Part shown: piece after piece, positions 1-6,760 of the stretch
Numbering within the stretch: position 1 is the stretch's first letter
Layout: each line of letters starts with the position of its first letter
NCBI RefSeq assembly: GCF_024158035.1
Contig: NZ_JAMZEK010000002.1
Coordinates: 620,001-684,000 of the forward strand
Source of the DNA: Dyella lutea
Lineage (GTDB): Bacteria; Pseudomonadota; Gammaproteobacteria; Xanthomonadales; Rhodanobacteraceae
DNA length: 64,000 bases
Direction: 5' to 3'
Notes under the pieces: model-generated
Seen by the model: only the letters and a program-made list of their open reading frames with translations
What the model was told of the DNA's origin: nothing
Database searches by the model: none
Position numbers and translations under genes: made by a program

Positions 1-2
1 TG

Positions 3-98
3 ACCGGATGGATGCACGCGGCGAGGGTCTTCGCGCTGGCGCGGGTGGCCGGTTCGCTGGTGCCCGCACGCCGTGGGGGCTTCTCGCCGACGCGCTGA
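3..98 (+). CDS. C-terminal end of an unidentified protein (partial)
   Basis: An open frame enters from the left edge and stops at a TGA at 96-98, leaving 31 visible residues that begin TGWMHAARVFALARVAG. The stretch is rich in Ala, Arg and Val and could be a terminal amphipathic helix, but it is too short to identify. It would be convergent with the HutD-like gene, separated by 20 bases. The evidence is only the open frame and the tidy convergent spacing, so it could be non-coding. Confidence 0.3.
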   Translation, partial: TGWMHAARVFALARVAGSLVPARRGGFSPTR

Positions 99-118
99 GT
101 GCCGACGATCCCGGTCGC

Positions 119-682
119 TCAGTCGGCCGGGATCGTGCGGAAGCGCACCAGCACCAACTCGCCACTACCCTCCAGCCGCAAGCGCTGGCCCGTCCCGGAA
201 GGAAGCCAGGCCGGTACGTCGGTGGCAAGCTCCCAGTCCGACGTGCCCAGTTGCACCGTGGCGCGGCCAGCAAGCAGCCATGCCAGCCAGCCCTGGCCGG
301 TCGTGGGAAGCAGCATGGGGCCCTGCAGCGGGCGTGCGATCAGTTCGGCGCTTTCAGGGTGGTCGCGTTCCAGGCGGACGATGCGCGTGGGCTCGTGCAG
401 ATGCAGTGTCTGCCCTGGTTGCACGCCCGTCACCTGCAGTCGCAGCAGTTGTAGGCCATCGGCAGCATCCAGCGCCAGTGGCGCATCGAGGGTTGCGAGC
501 TGGGTCGGGGCGTCGTCGCGAAACGCGGAATGGGTCCCGGGCCCGAGGTGCTGGAGATGCAGCCGCCATGGCGAAACGGCATGGCGATGATGGTCCGCCG
601 AGGCCAGTTCGATGCCGGCCGTGTGGCCGCTGGGATCCGGCACTGCCGGCAGCGTGCGCAACGTGACCGGGCCGGCGTTCAT
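119..682 (-). CDS. HutD-like cupin-fold protein
   Basis: A 187-residue protein starting MNAGPVTLRTLPAV. A central SPWRLHLQHLGPGTHSAF segment followed by alternating short strands resembles the HutD family, whose members start each half with a WR..(I/L)..(V/L)..GP pattern. HutD proteins are double cupins of about 190 residues linked to histidine utilisation. No hut genes are visible, and the N-terminal W-K-N-G-G motif of classical HutD is missing, so this is at best a divergent member. The ATG overlaps the stop of the upstream acetyltransferase gene by four bases (ATGA), which indicates translational coupling. Confidence 0.5.
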   Translation of the reverse strand: MNAGPVTLRTLPAVPDPSGHTAGIELASADHHRHAVSPWRLHLQHLGPGTHSAFRDDAPTQLATLDAPLALDAADGLQLLRLQVTGVQPGQTLHLHEPTRIVRLERDHPESAELIARPLQGPMLLPTTGQGWLAWLLAGRATVQLGTSDWELATDVPAWLPSGTGQRLRLEGSGELVLVRFRTIPAD

Positions 683-1218
683 GCCCAGGCGCGACGGGGC
701 TCGCGGAACGGCGGGTAATAGGCGAACACGTGCGTGTTGCTGCCGTAGAAGTCCATGTCCTCGATGTGCTCGCCACCCAGTCGCTCGGCGACACGGTCGG
801 AAGCTTCGTTGCCGATGCGGACCAGGCTGATCACGCGCCTGGCGTGCAGGGTGTTCCAGGCGAAGTCGAGGATGGCTGCACCAGCCTCGGTGGCATAGCC
901 GTGGTGGCGATACTCGGGCTTGAGCATCCAGCCCATCTCCAGGTCCGGCCAGCCCTCGGGGTACATCAGCCCGGCGCGACCGAGGAACTCGCCGGTTTCC
1001 TTCAGCTCCAGCGCCCACATGCCGCAGCCGCGCAGTTGCCAGTGGCCCAGCAGCATCGCCAGCGAGCGCCAGGCGTTGGTGCGGTCCAGCGGCTGGCCGT
1101 CGCCGATCCAGCGGGTGCTCTCGGGGTCGGCTAGCATGGCGGCGTAGTCGTCGAAGTGCCGCTCGGTGAGCGCGGTCAGGCGCAGACGTGCCGTTTCGAT
1201 GGTGGGGATGTTGGACAT
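679..1218 (-). CDS. GNAT family N-acetyltransferase (RimJ/RimL-like)
   Basis: A 179-residue protein starting MSNIPTIETARLRLTAL, the usual opening of RimJ/RimL-type acetyltransferases. The acetyl-CoA site lies in the EMGWMLKPEYRHHGYATEA segment (about residues 93-111), followed by a helix and ARRVISLVRIGNEASDRVAE, the typical acceptor-side motif B. It ends with the ERLG..H....Y pattern. The family acetylates N-terminal amines of ribosomal proteins or small molecules; the substrate here cannot be told. A second ATG six bases upstream (1224) is an alternative start. It lies 13 bases downstream of the SET-domain gene and overlaps the HutD-like gene, so the three are probably co-transcribed. Confidence 0.85.
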   Translation of the reverse strand: MSNIPTIETARLRLTALTERHFDDYAAMLADPESTRWIGDGQPLDRTNAWRSLAMLLGHWQLRGCGMWALELKETGEFLGRAGLMYPEGWPDLEMGWMLKPEYRHHGYATEAGAAILDFAWNTLHARRVISLVRIGNEASDRVAERLGGEHIEDMDFYGSNTHVFAYYPPFREPRRAWA

Positions 1219-1231
1219 GGCCATTCGGTTT

Positions 1232-1702
1232 TCAGCGACCGCTATCCAGCAGTCGGCTGAGCGCTTGCGTACTTGAGGCCAGGGCGTCCTCCCAAGCCAA
1301 GCCCACGATTCTCTCACCTGTGATCGAATCCACAAAATCCTCCGCCTCGCCGGGCGGCAGCAGATGCCGATAGTCGACGGTCACCTCGGTACCGGCCGGC
1401 AGGTTGGCCAGCGCGAAGATGAAACCCAGATGCCAGAGGCCGGTGGGCGAGAAGCTGTGGTTGACGTAGCACTCGTCGGGCCAGTCCGGCGACACCGTGT
1501 AGCGGTCCTCGAACCAGCGTGCGCTGGCGTGGCGCAGAGCGGCGAGTTCCGGATGGTTTTCCAGTTCGTCGTGACGCCAGGTGCGGTCGATCGCGTCGGG
1601 CGCGGTGATGATGCTGCCGGCGCGAACCGCTTCGTCGAGGAACAGGCCCTGGCCGGCACCGCCAATGGTGGAGGCGGCTATGCGGTAACGCGGAAGGATC
1701 AT
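1232..1702 (-). CDS. SET domain-containing protein
   Basis: A 156-residue protein starting MILPRYRIAASTIGG. It has the bacterial SET layout: STIGGAGQGLFLDEAVRAG near the N-terminus (S-adenosylmethionine side), CYVNHSFSPTGLW in the middle with the pseudoknot NH motif, and a GTEVTVDYRHLL segment holding the catalytic tyrosine. SET domains are lysine methyltransferases; small bacterial versions are mostly uncharacterised. No post-SET cysteine cluster is present. The frame is open further upstream, but this ATG is the one where SET homology begins. Confidence 0.8.
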   Translation of the reverse strand: MILPRYRIAASTIGGAGQGLFLDEAVRAGSIITAPDAIDRTWRHDELENHPELAALRHASARWFEDRYTVSPDWPDECYVNHSFSPTGLWHLGFIFALANLPAGTEVTVDYRHLLPPGEAEDFVDSITGERIVGLAWEDALASSTQALSRLLDSGR

Positions 1703-1820
1703 GGAAAGCACGGCACTCGGGGCCCGGATCGGGCGCGGCGGAGTGTAGCGCAAGCGTGGCGGGCCGCCAGCGACCCGCCACGCCGCCCCATCCATGGGTC
1801 GGGGAGTCCCTTATGGGGGA

Positions 1821-2141
1821 TTACTTGGCGCTGGCCTTGTGCTTTACCTTGGCGGCCTTGGCCGGCGCGCCGGCGGCATTGCCACTGAACTGGATGGCCT
1901 GCTGGTTGCGCTTGAGCGTGGCCGGGCCCATGCCCTTGACCTGGGCCAGGTCGTCCAACGTCTTGAACGGGCCATGCGCCTCGCGCCAAGCCACGATGGC
2001 CTTGGCTTTGGCCGCGCCCACGCCGTCGAGCGAGCTGGCGATGGTGGCCGCGTCGGCCTTGTTGATGTTGACCGGGGTGGCGGCGATGGCGGGCAGGGCG
2101 ATGGCCAGCGCGAGGGTGGCGGCGAGCAGGGTGCGAAGCAT
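1821..2141 (-). CDS. Exported ComEA-like helix-hairpin-helix protein
   Basis: A 106-residue protein with a Sec signal peptide (MLRTLLAATLALAIALPAIA, cut likely after AIAA) followed by PVNINKADAATIASSLDGVG and VKGMGPATLKRN, the paired helix-hairpin-helix motifs of the ComEA DNA-binding domain. The tail is Lys/Ala rich. ComEA-type proteins bind incoming DNA in the periplasm during natural transformation; stand-alone short versions are common in gammaproteobacteria. A strong GGAGG ribosome binding site lies eight bases before the ATG. No other competence gene is visible nearby. Confidence 0.85.
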   Translation of the reverse strand: MLRTLLAATLALAIALPAIAATPVNINKADAATIASSLDGVGAAKAKAIVAWREAHGPFKTLDDLAQVKGMGPATLKRNQQAIQFSGNAAGAPAKAAKVKHKASAK

Positions 2142-2356
2142 GGCGTTTCCTCCGTGAAAGCGGGACAGGGGCCGAATCGGGCCGTGGAGCACTGTGCGCC
2201 AACCGCGGCAGCAGCGATGCCGGTGCGGACTGCATTCGGCCCCCGGGGCTGGCCGGCCGAGGCTGTGGGCATGCCCCGATGCTGTTGTCGGAGCCGGGAG
2301 GACACCGGGTGGGCGCTGTTACAATGGCAACCTTTGCCAGCATCACGGAGTTGCCG

Positions 2357-3778
2357 ATGGATACCACCCGCCTTTCCCGTTTCGTCAGCGGCCTGTGGGA
2401 CGACGAGATCGTGCCGCAGCTGGTGGAGTACATCCGCATTCCCAACAAGTCGCCGATGTTCGACAAGGACTGGGTCGCCCACGGCTACATGGACCAGGCC
2501 GTGGAGCTGATGTCGAGCTGGGCCCGCGGCAAGCTGGCCGCGTTACCCGGCGCCACGCTGGAGGTGGTGCGGCTGGAAGGGCGCACGCCGCTGATCTACA
2601 TCGAGGTGCCGGGCGAGGGCGACGACACCGTCGTGCTCTACGGCCATCTGGACAAGCAGCCGGAGATGACCGGCTGGGCCGACGACCTCGGCCCGTGGAA
2701 GCCGGTGATCAAGGGCGACAAGCTGTATGGCCGCGGTGGCGCCGACGACGGCTACGCGATCTTCGGTTCGCTCGCCGCGCTGCTGGCGCTGCGCGAGCAG
2801 GGCATCGCGCACAGCCGCTGCGTGATCCTCATCGAGGCCTGCGAGGAGTCCGGCAGCTACGACCTGCCGTATTACGTGGACCACCTGGCCGAGCGCATCG
2901 GCAACCCGTCGCTGGTGGTCTGCCTGGATTCGGGCTGCGGCAACTACGACCAGCTGTGGCTCACCACCTCGCTGCGCGGCATGACCGGCGGCGAGCTGAC
3001 CGTGCAGGTGCTGGACGAGGGCGTGCATTCGGGTGACGCCTCCGGCGTGGTGCCGTCGAGCTTCCGCATCCTGCGCGAACTGCTGTCGCGGCTGGAAGAT
3101 CCGGCCACCGGCAAGATCCTGCCGCAGGAGCTGTACGTGGACATCCCCGCCGAGCGCATCGCGCAGGCCAAGGCCTCCACCGAAGTGCTGGGCACGGCGA
3201 TCTACGACAAATTCCCGTTCGTCGAGGGCATGCAGCCGGTCACCGACGACCTGGTCGAGCTGGTGCTCAACCGCACCTGGCGCCCGCAACTGGCGGTGAC
3301 CGGCGCCGGCGGCCTGCCGGCGCTGGAGAGTGCCGGCAACGTGCTGCGCCCGCAGACGGCGCTGAAGCTGAGCCTGCGCGTGCCGCCGACGCTCAACGGT
3401 GCCAAGGCCGGCGAATTCGTCAAGCAACTGCTGGAGAAGGACCCGCCGTACGGCGCCAAGGTTAGCTTCAAGGTGGAGAAGGACGGCAGCGGCTGGAATG
3501 CGCCGCAGCTCTCGCCGTGGCTGGCCGAAGCGGTGAAGGAGGCCTCCGAGCACTACTTCGGTGCGCCGGCGGCGTACATGGGCGAGGGCGGCTCCATTCC
3601 GTTCATGGGCATGCTGGGCGAGAAATTCCCGCAGGCGCAGTTCCTCATTACCGGCGTGCTCGGTCCGCACTCCAACGCCCACGGCCCGAACGAGTTCCTG
3701 CACATTCCCACCGGCAAGAAAGTGTCGATGGTGGTGGCCGAAGTGGTGGCCAGGCACTACGAAAAGCAGGGCAAGTAA
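2357..3778 (+). CDS. M20 family metallopeptidase
   Basis: A 473-residue zinc peptidase of the M20/M25/M40 family without signal peptide. Metal ligands and catalytic residues sit in VVLYGHLDKQPEMTGW (H97, D99), YGRGGADDGYAIFG, and LIEACEESGSYDLPYY, where the EE pair supplies the base and a ligand; the terminal ligand is in the GPHSNAHGPNEF region. The dimerisation domain lies in the middle. The family hydrolyses dipeptides, or amide bonds of modified amino acids. A GGAG ribosome binding site precedes the ATG, and a TACAAT -10-like box lies at 2320-2325. yggS follows two bases after its stop, so the pair is likely an operon. Confidence 0.9.
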   Translation: MDTTRLSRFVSGLWDDEIVPQLVEYIRIPNKSPMFDKDWVAHGYMDQAVELMSSWARGKLAALPGATLEVVRLEGRTPLIYIEVPGEGDDTVVLYGHLDKQPEMTGWADDLGPWKPVIKGDKLYGRGGADDGYAIFGSLAALLALREQGIAHSRCVILIEACEESGSYDLPYYVDHLAERIGNPSLVVCLDSGCGNYDQLWLTTSLRGMTGGELTVQVLDEGVHSGDASGVVPSSFRILRELLSRLEDPATGKILPQELYVDIPAERIAQAKASTEVLGTAIYDKFPFVEGMQPVTDDLVELVLNRTWRPQLAVTGAGGLPALESAGNVLRPQTALKLSLRVPPTLNGAKAGEFVKQLLEKDPPYGAKVSFKVEKDGSGWNAPQLSPWLAEAVKEASEHYFGAPAAYMGEGGSIPFMGMLGEKFPQAQFLITGVLGPHSNAHGPNEFLHIPTGKKVSMVVAEVVARHYEKQGK

Positions 3779-3780
3779 GC

Positions 3781-4494
3781 GTGTCCGGGACGGTCGATCC
3801 GGCTGCGCTTGCCGCCAACCTGGCGGCGGTGCGCGCGCGGGTCGACGCGGCCTGCCTTGCGGTTGGCCGCGATCCCGCCGGTGTGCGGGTGCTGCCGGTC
3901 AGCAAGACCTTCGATGCCGAGGCGGTGCGTGCGGCGTTCGCGCTGGGCGAGCACCGCTTCGGCGAGAACCGCGTGCAGGAAGTGCGCGAGAAGGCGCCGC
4001 AGCTCGCCGACTGCGCCATCGAGTGGGTGATCATCGGCCCACTGCAGACCAACAAGGCCAAGGACGTGGCGCGTCTCGCGCACGAGGTGCAGACGCTGGA
4101 CCGGATCGAACTGGCCGAGGCGCTGGATCACCGTCTGCAGATCGAGGGCCGCGCCATCGATGCGCTGGTGCAGGTGAAGACCTCGCCGGAAGAAAGCAAG
4201 CACGGCCTCGCTCCGGCGGAGCTGTCCGCCCTGCTGGCCGACCTGCGCCGCTTCGACACGTTGCGCGTGCGCGGCCTGATGACCATGGCCACGCATACCG
4301 ACGACGAGACCGAGGTGCGCCGCTGCTTCCGCCAGCTGCGCGAGCTGCGCGATGCGATGGCGGCCGCGGGACACGATCTGCCGCGGCTGTCGATGGGCAT
4401 GAGCGGCGACTTTGCCCTGGCCATCGCCGAAGGCGCGACCGAGGTGCGCATCGGCAGCGCGATCTTCGGCGCGCGGCCGGCCATGGCCGGCTGA
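3781..4494 (+). CDS. yggS: YggS/PLPHP family pyridoxal-phosphate homeostasis protein
   Basis: A 237-residue alanine-racemase-fold protein that binds pyridoxal 5'-phosphate without known catalysis and buffers free PLP in the cytoplasm. The PLP lysine is K42 in RVLPVSKTF; other signatures are HRFGENRVQE, VIIGPLQTNKAKDVAR, and the C-terminal LSMGMSGDFALAI and EVRIGSAIFGAR. The GTG start is chosen because it begins two bases after the M20 stop and leaves the standard N-terminus. Length and motifs match the family fully. Confidence 0.93.
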   Translation: MSGTVDPAALAANLAAVRARVDAACLAVGRDPAGVRVLPVSKTFDAEAVRAAFALGEHRFGENRVQEVREKAPQLADCAIEWVIIGPLQTNKAKDVARLAHEVQTLDRIELAEALDHRLQIEGRAIDALVQVKTSPEESKHGLAPAELSALLADLRRFDTLRVRGLMTMATHTDDETEVRRCFRQLRELRDAMAAAGHDLPRLSMGMSGDFALAIAEGATEVRIGSAIFGARPAMAG

Positions 4495-4546
4495 GCCGCG
4501 TTTCTGCGACCCGCACCGCGAATCGCGGGGGGGAATGCTGACCTCC

Positions 4547-4563
4547 GGGGTTTAGTTAACCCC
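4547..4563. other. Small inverted repeat upstream of the NlpC/P60 gene
   Basis: GGGGTT and AACCCC flank a five-base loop in the 171-base gap between yggS and the NlpC/P60 gene. There is no T-tract, so it is not a good terminator; it could be a small operator or RNA stem. The rest of the gap shows nothing recognisable. Confidence 0.3.
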
Positions 4564-4665
4564 AATCCAACAAACCCGTCAGCCCGCTTTGATAGCTTTC
4601 GCCAGCTGTCCCCGGTCCGCGTGTTGCTGGTCGGGATTCCGACCTTCCGCGAGGGGCTCTCCCGC

Positions 4666-5325
4666 ATGACGATCAAGCCGCTGACCGCGCTCGCTGCGAT
4701 GGCCATCGCCATGTTCGCCGCTCCGGTGCATGCCGCCGACGCCGCGGTCCCGACACCGTCGATGACCCCGGTGGTCGCTCCGCTGACCCAGGTATTGCCG
4801 CTGCCCGACCCTGCCTCGAAGCTCGCACTGGCGGTGCTGCCCACCGACCCGTCGGCCCTGCTTGCTGCCAGCGATGACCGCACCACGAATGCCGGCACGG
4901 AAGCGACCAGCCTGCGCCAGTCGCTGATCGGCCTGGCCATGGCCTTGCGCCATATCCGCTACGTCCGCGGCGGGCGTACCCCGTCGACCGGTTTCGACTG
5001 CAGTGGCTTCGTGCACTACGTGTTCGCCCAGGCCGTCGGCATGAACCTGCCGGCCAATGCTGCCGCGCAGTTCCTCGCCGGGCTCAAGGTCAACCGCAAG
5101 GACATGCGGCCGGGTGACCTGGTGTTCTTCCGCACCGCCGGTCGGCGCGGTCGCATCTCGCACGTGGGCATCTATCTCGACAACGGCCGGTTCATCCACT
5201 CGCCCTCGCACGGGCAGACCGTGCGTGTGGACAATCTGGCCGATGCCTACTGGGCCCGGCACTTCGCCGGTGCCGCGCGCCCCGAAGGGCTGGCCGATAT
5301 CAGCCCCGTGCCCGGCAAGAGCTGA
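4666..5325 (+). CDS. NlpC/P60 family peptidoglycan endopeptidase
   Basis: A 219-residue exported protein. Residues 1-23 form a Sec signal peptide ending PVHA^ADA, followed by a low-complexity linker to about residue 80 and then the NlpC/P60 cysteine peptidase domain. Catalytic residues are C112 in STGFDCSGFVHYVF, H166 in RISHVGIYLD and the polar third residue H178 in GRFIHSPS. The family cleaves D-Glu/meso-DAP bonds in peptidoglycan stem peptides. ATG 4666 is preferred over an in-frame GTG at 4621 because it has a GAGGGG ribosome binding site and starts the signal peptide. A strong intrinsic terminator follows. Confidence 0.93.
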   Translation: MTIKPLTALAAMAIAMFAAPVHAADAAVPTPSMTPVVAPLTQVLPLPDPASKLALAVLPTDPSALLAASDDRTTNAGTEATSLRQSLIGLAMALRHIRYVRGGRTPSTGFDCSGFVHYVFAQAVGMNLPANAAAQFLAGLKVNRKDMRPGDLVFFRTAGRRGRISHVGIYLDNGRFIHSPSHGQTVRVDNLADAYWARHFAGAARPEGLADISPVPGKS

Positions 5326-5352
5326 GCCACGATCCAAAGCATGATCCGACAG

Positions 5353-5377
5353 AGCCGCCGCATGGCGGCTTCTTTTT
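5353..5377 (+). terminator. Rho-independent terminator after the NlpC/P60 gene
   Basis: A 7-bp stem AGCCGCC/GGCGGCT with a GCAT loop is followed directly by TCTTTTT. It lies 28 bases after the NlpC/P60 stop codon and ends that transcript before gloA. Confidence 0.85.
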
Positions 5378-5484
5378 GCCTGCGGTCGGGGCGCCGTTGC
5401 CCCGACTCGGGCCAGGGTGTTGTGCCCTGTCGCCCGGCCCCCATCTCATCGGTCTGTACCCGCCACTCCCGAGGAGCCCCTGCG

Positions 5485-6015
5485 ATGCCGTTGTCGACCC
5501 TGCTGGACCTGCCCGGCGTGACCGCCCGGCCGGAGGCCGCGACCCATGGCTACGTTTTCAATCACACCATGATCCGGGTGAAGGACGTCGCGGCCTCGCT
5601 GGACTTCTACACCCGGGTGCTCGGCTTCACGCCGGTGCACCGGCAGGTGTTCGAGGAGGCGAAGTTCACCATCTACTACCTGATGCTGCGTGCCGACCGC
5701 GCGGCGATCCCCGACGACGACGCCGAGCGGCTGGAGTGGGTGCTGGGCCAGCCCGGCGTGCTGGAGTTGACCCACAACCATGGCACCGAGGACGACCCGG
5801 CGTTCCACTACCACGACGGCAACGGCGAGCCGCGCGGCTTCGGACACCTGTGCGTGTCGGTGCCGGACGTGCATGCCGCCTGCGAGCGCTTCGAGGCGCT
5901 GGGCGTGCCGTTCCAGAAGCGCCTGGCCGATGGGCGCATGAAGCACATCGCCTTCATCAAGGATCCGGACGGTTACTGGATCGAGATCCTGCAGCCGGCG
6001 CGTTTCGTCGGCTGA
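5485..6015 (+). CDS. gloA: Lactoylglutathione lyase (glyoxalase I)
   Basis: A 176-residue glyoxalase I that isomerises the methylglyoxal-glutathione hemithioacetal to S-lactoylglutathione in the cytoplasm. The four metal ligands are all visible: H27 (FNHTMIRVKD), E94 (VLELTHNHG), H121 (GFGHLCVSV) and E167 (YWIEILQP). The LTHNHGTE and GFGHLCVSVPD blocks are diagnostic. It belongs to the longer, eukaryote-like class with an N-terminal extension, which in gammaproteobacteria is often Zn-dependent. A GAGGAG ribosome binding site precedes ATG 5485. Confidence 0.95.
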   Translation: MPLSTLLDLPGVTARPEAATHGYVFNHTMIRVKDVAASLDFYTRVLGFTPVHRQVFEEAKFTIYYLMLRADRAAIPDDDAERLEWVLGQPGVLELTHNHGTEDDPAFHYHDGNGEPRGFGHLCVSVPDVHAACERFEALGVPFQKRLADGRMKHIAFIKDPDGYWIEILQPARFVG

Positions 6016-6079
6016 GTCCGGAACCGCCGCGGCGTGGCGCGGTCCGTGCCACGCCCGTCCCCCGACTGGAAACCCATCG

Positions 6080-6694
6080 ATGCCCCTCGCGCTTGCCCCG
6101 GTGACCCGGAACTTGCTGATCGCCAACGTGGCGATCTTCCTGTTGCAGATGGTGATGCCCGGCATCGCCGGCTGGCTGGCGCTGTGGCCGCTGGGTAGCG
6201 GGTACTTCGAGCCGTGGCAGATCGTCACTGGCGGATTCCTGCACGGCGGCTTCGCCCACATCGCGTTCAACATGCTGGCGCTGTACATGTTCGGCAGCCA
6301 GATCGAGCGGCTGTTCGGCTCGCGCCAGTTCACCGTGTACTACTTCACCTGCCTGGTGGTGTCCTCGCTGCTGCAACTGGTGGTGCTGCGCTGGTTCATG
6401 CACGACTTCCAGACGCCGACGGTGGGCGCGTCCGGGGCGATCTTCGGCCTGCTGCTCGCCTTCGGCATGTTCTATCCGCACGAGAAGGTCTACTTCATCC
6501 TGCTGCCGATCCCGATGCCGGCCTGGCTGTTCGTGATCCTCTACGGCGGGCTGGAGCTTTTGTCGGGCGTATTCGGCTGGATGCCGGGCGTGGCGCACTT
6601 CGCCCATCTCGGCGGCATGCTCGGCGGCTGGGTGCTGATCCAGTACTGGCGCGGCAAGCTGCCGATCAAGCCACGGCGACGGTTGATGTGGTGA
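6080..6694 (+). CDS. Rhomboid family intramembrane serine protease
   Basis: A 204-residue integral inner-membrane protein with about six hydrophobic segments. The catalytic dyad is S118 in TVGASGAIFGLL and H176 in VAHFAHLGGMLGG; the oxyanion asparagine is N64 in GGFAHIAFNMLAL. Rhomboids cleave transmembrane segments of substrate proteins; the substrate is unknown. The gene lies 64 bases after gloA and ends just before a strong bidirectional terminator. Confidence 0.93.
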   Translation: MPLALAPVTRNLLIANVAIFLLQMVMPGIAGWLALWPLGSGYFEPWQIVTGGFLHGGFAHIAFNMLALYMFGSQIERLFGSRQFTVYYFTCLVVSSLLQLVVLRWFMHDFQTPTVGASGAIFGLLLAFGMFYPHEKVYFILLPIPMPAWLFVILYGGLELLSGVFGWMPGVAHFAHLGGMLGGWVLIQYWRGKLPIKPRRRLMW

Positions 6695-6707
6695 GGTTTC
6701 GCCGGGA

Positions 6708-6743
6708 CACGAAAAAGGCGGCCGGGTGGCCGCCTTTTTCGTG
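6708..6743. terminator. Bidirectional intrinsic terminator between rhomboid gene and rapA
   Basis: A perfect 16-bp stem, CACGAAAAAGGCGGCC against its complement, closes over a GGGT loop. Because the stem contains A5 on one side and T5 on the other, it forms a GC hairpin with a U-tract when read in either direction. It separates the convergent rhomboid (+) and rapA (-) genes. Confidence 0.93.
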
Positions 6744-6760
6744 GTGCACGGACGGATCGC

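Noticed and set aside
4547-4563. GGGGTT-AACCCC stem as a terminator after yggS
   Set aside because: Six-bp stem without T-tract; recorded only as a small inverted repeat.
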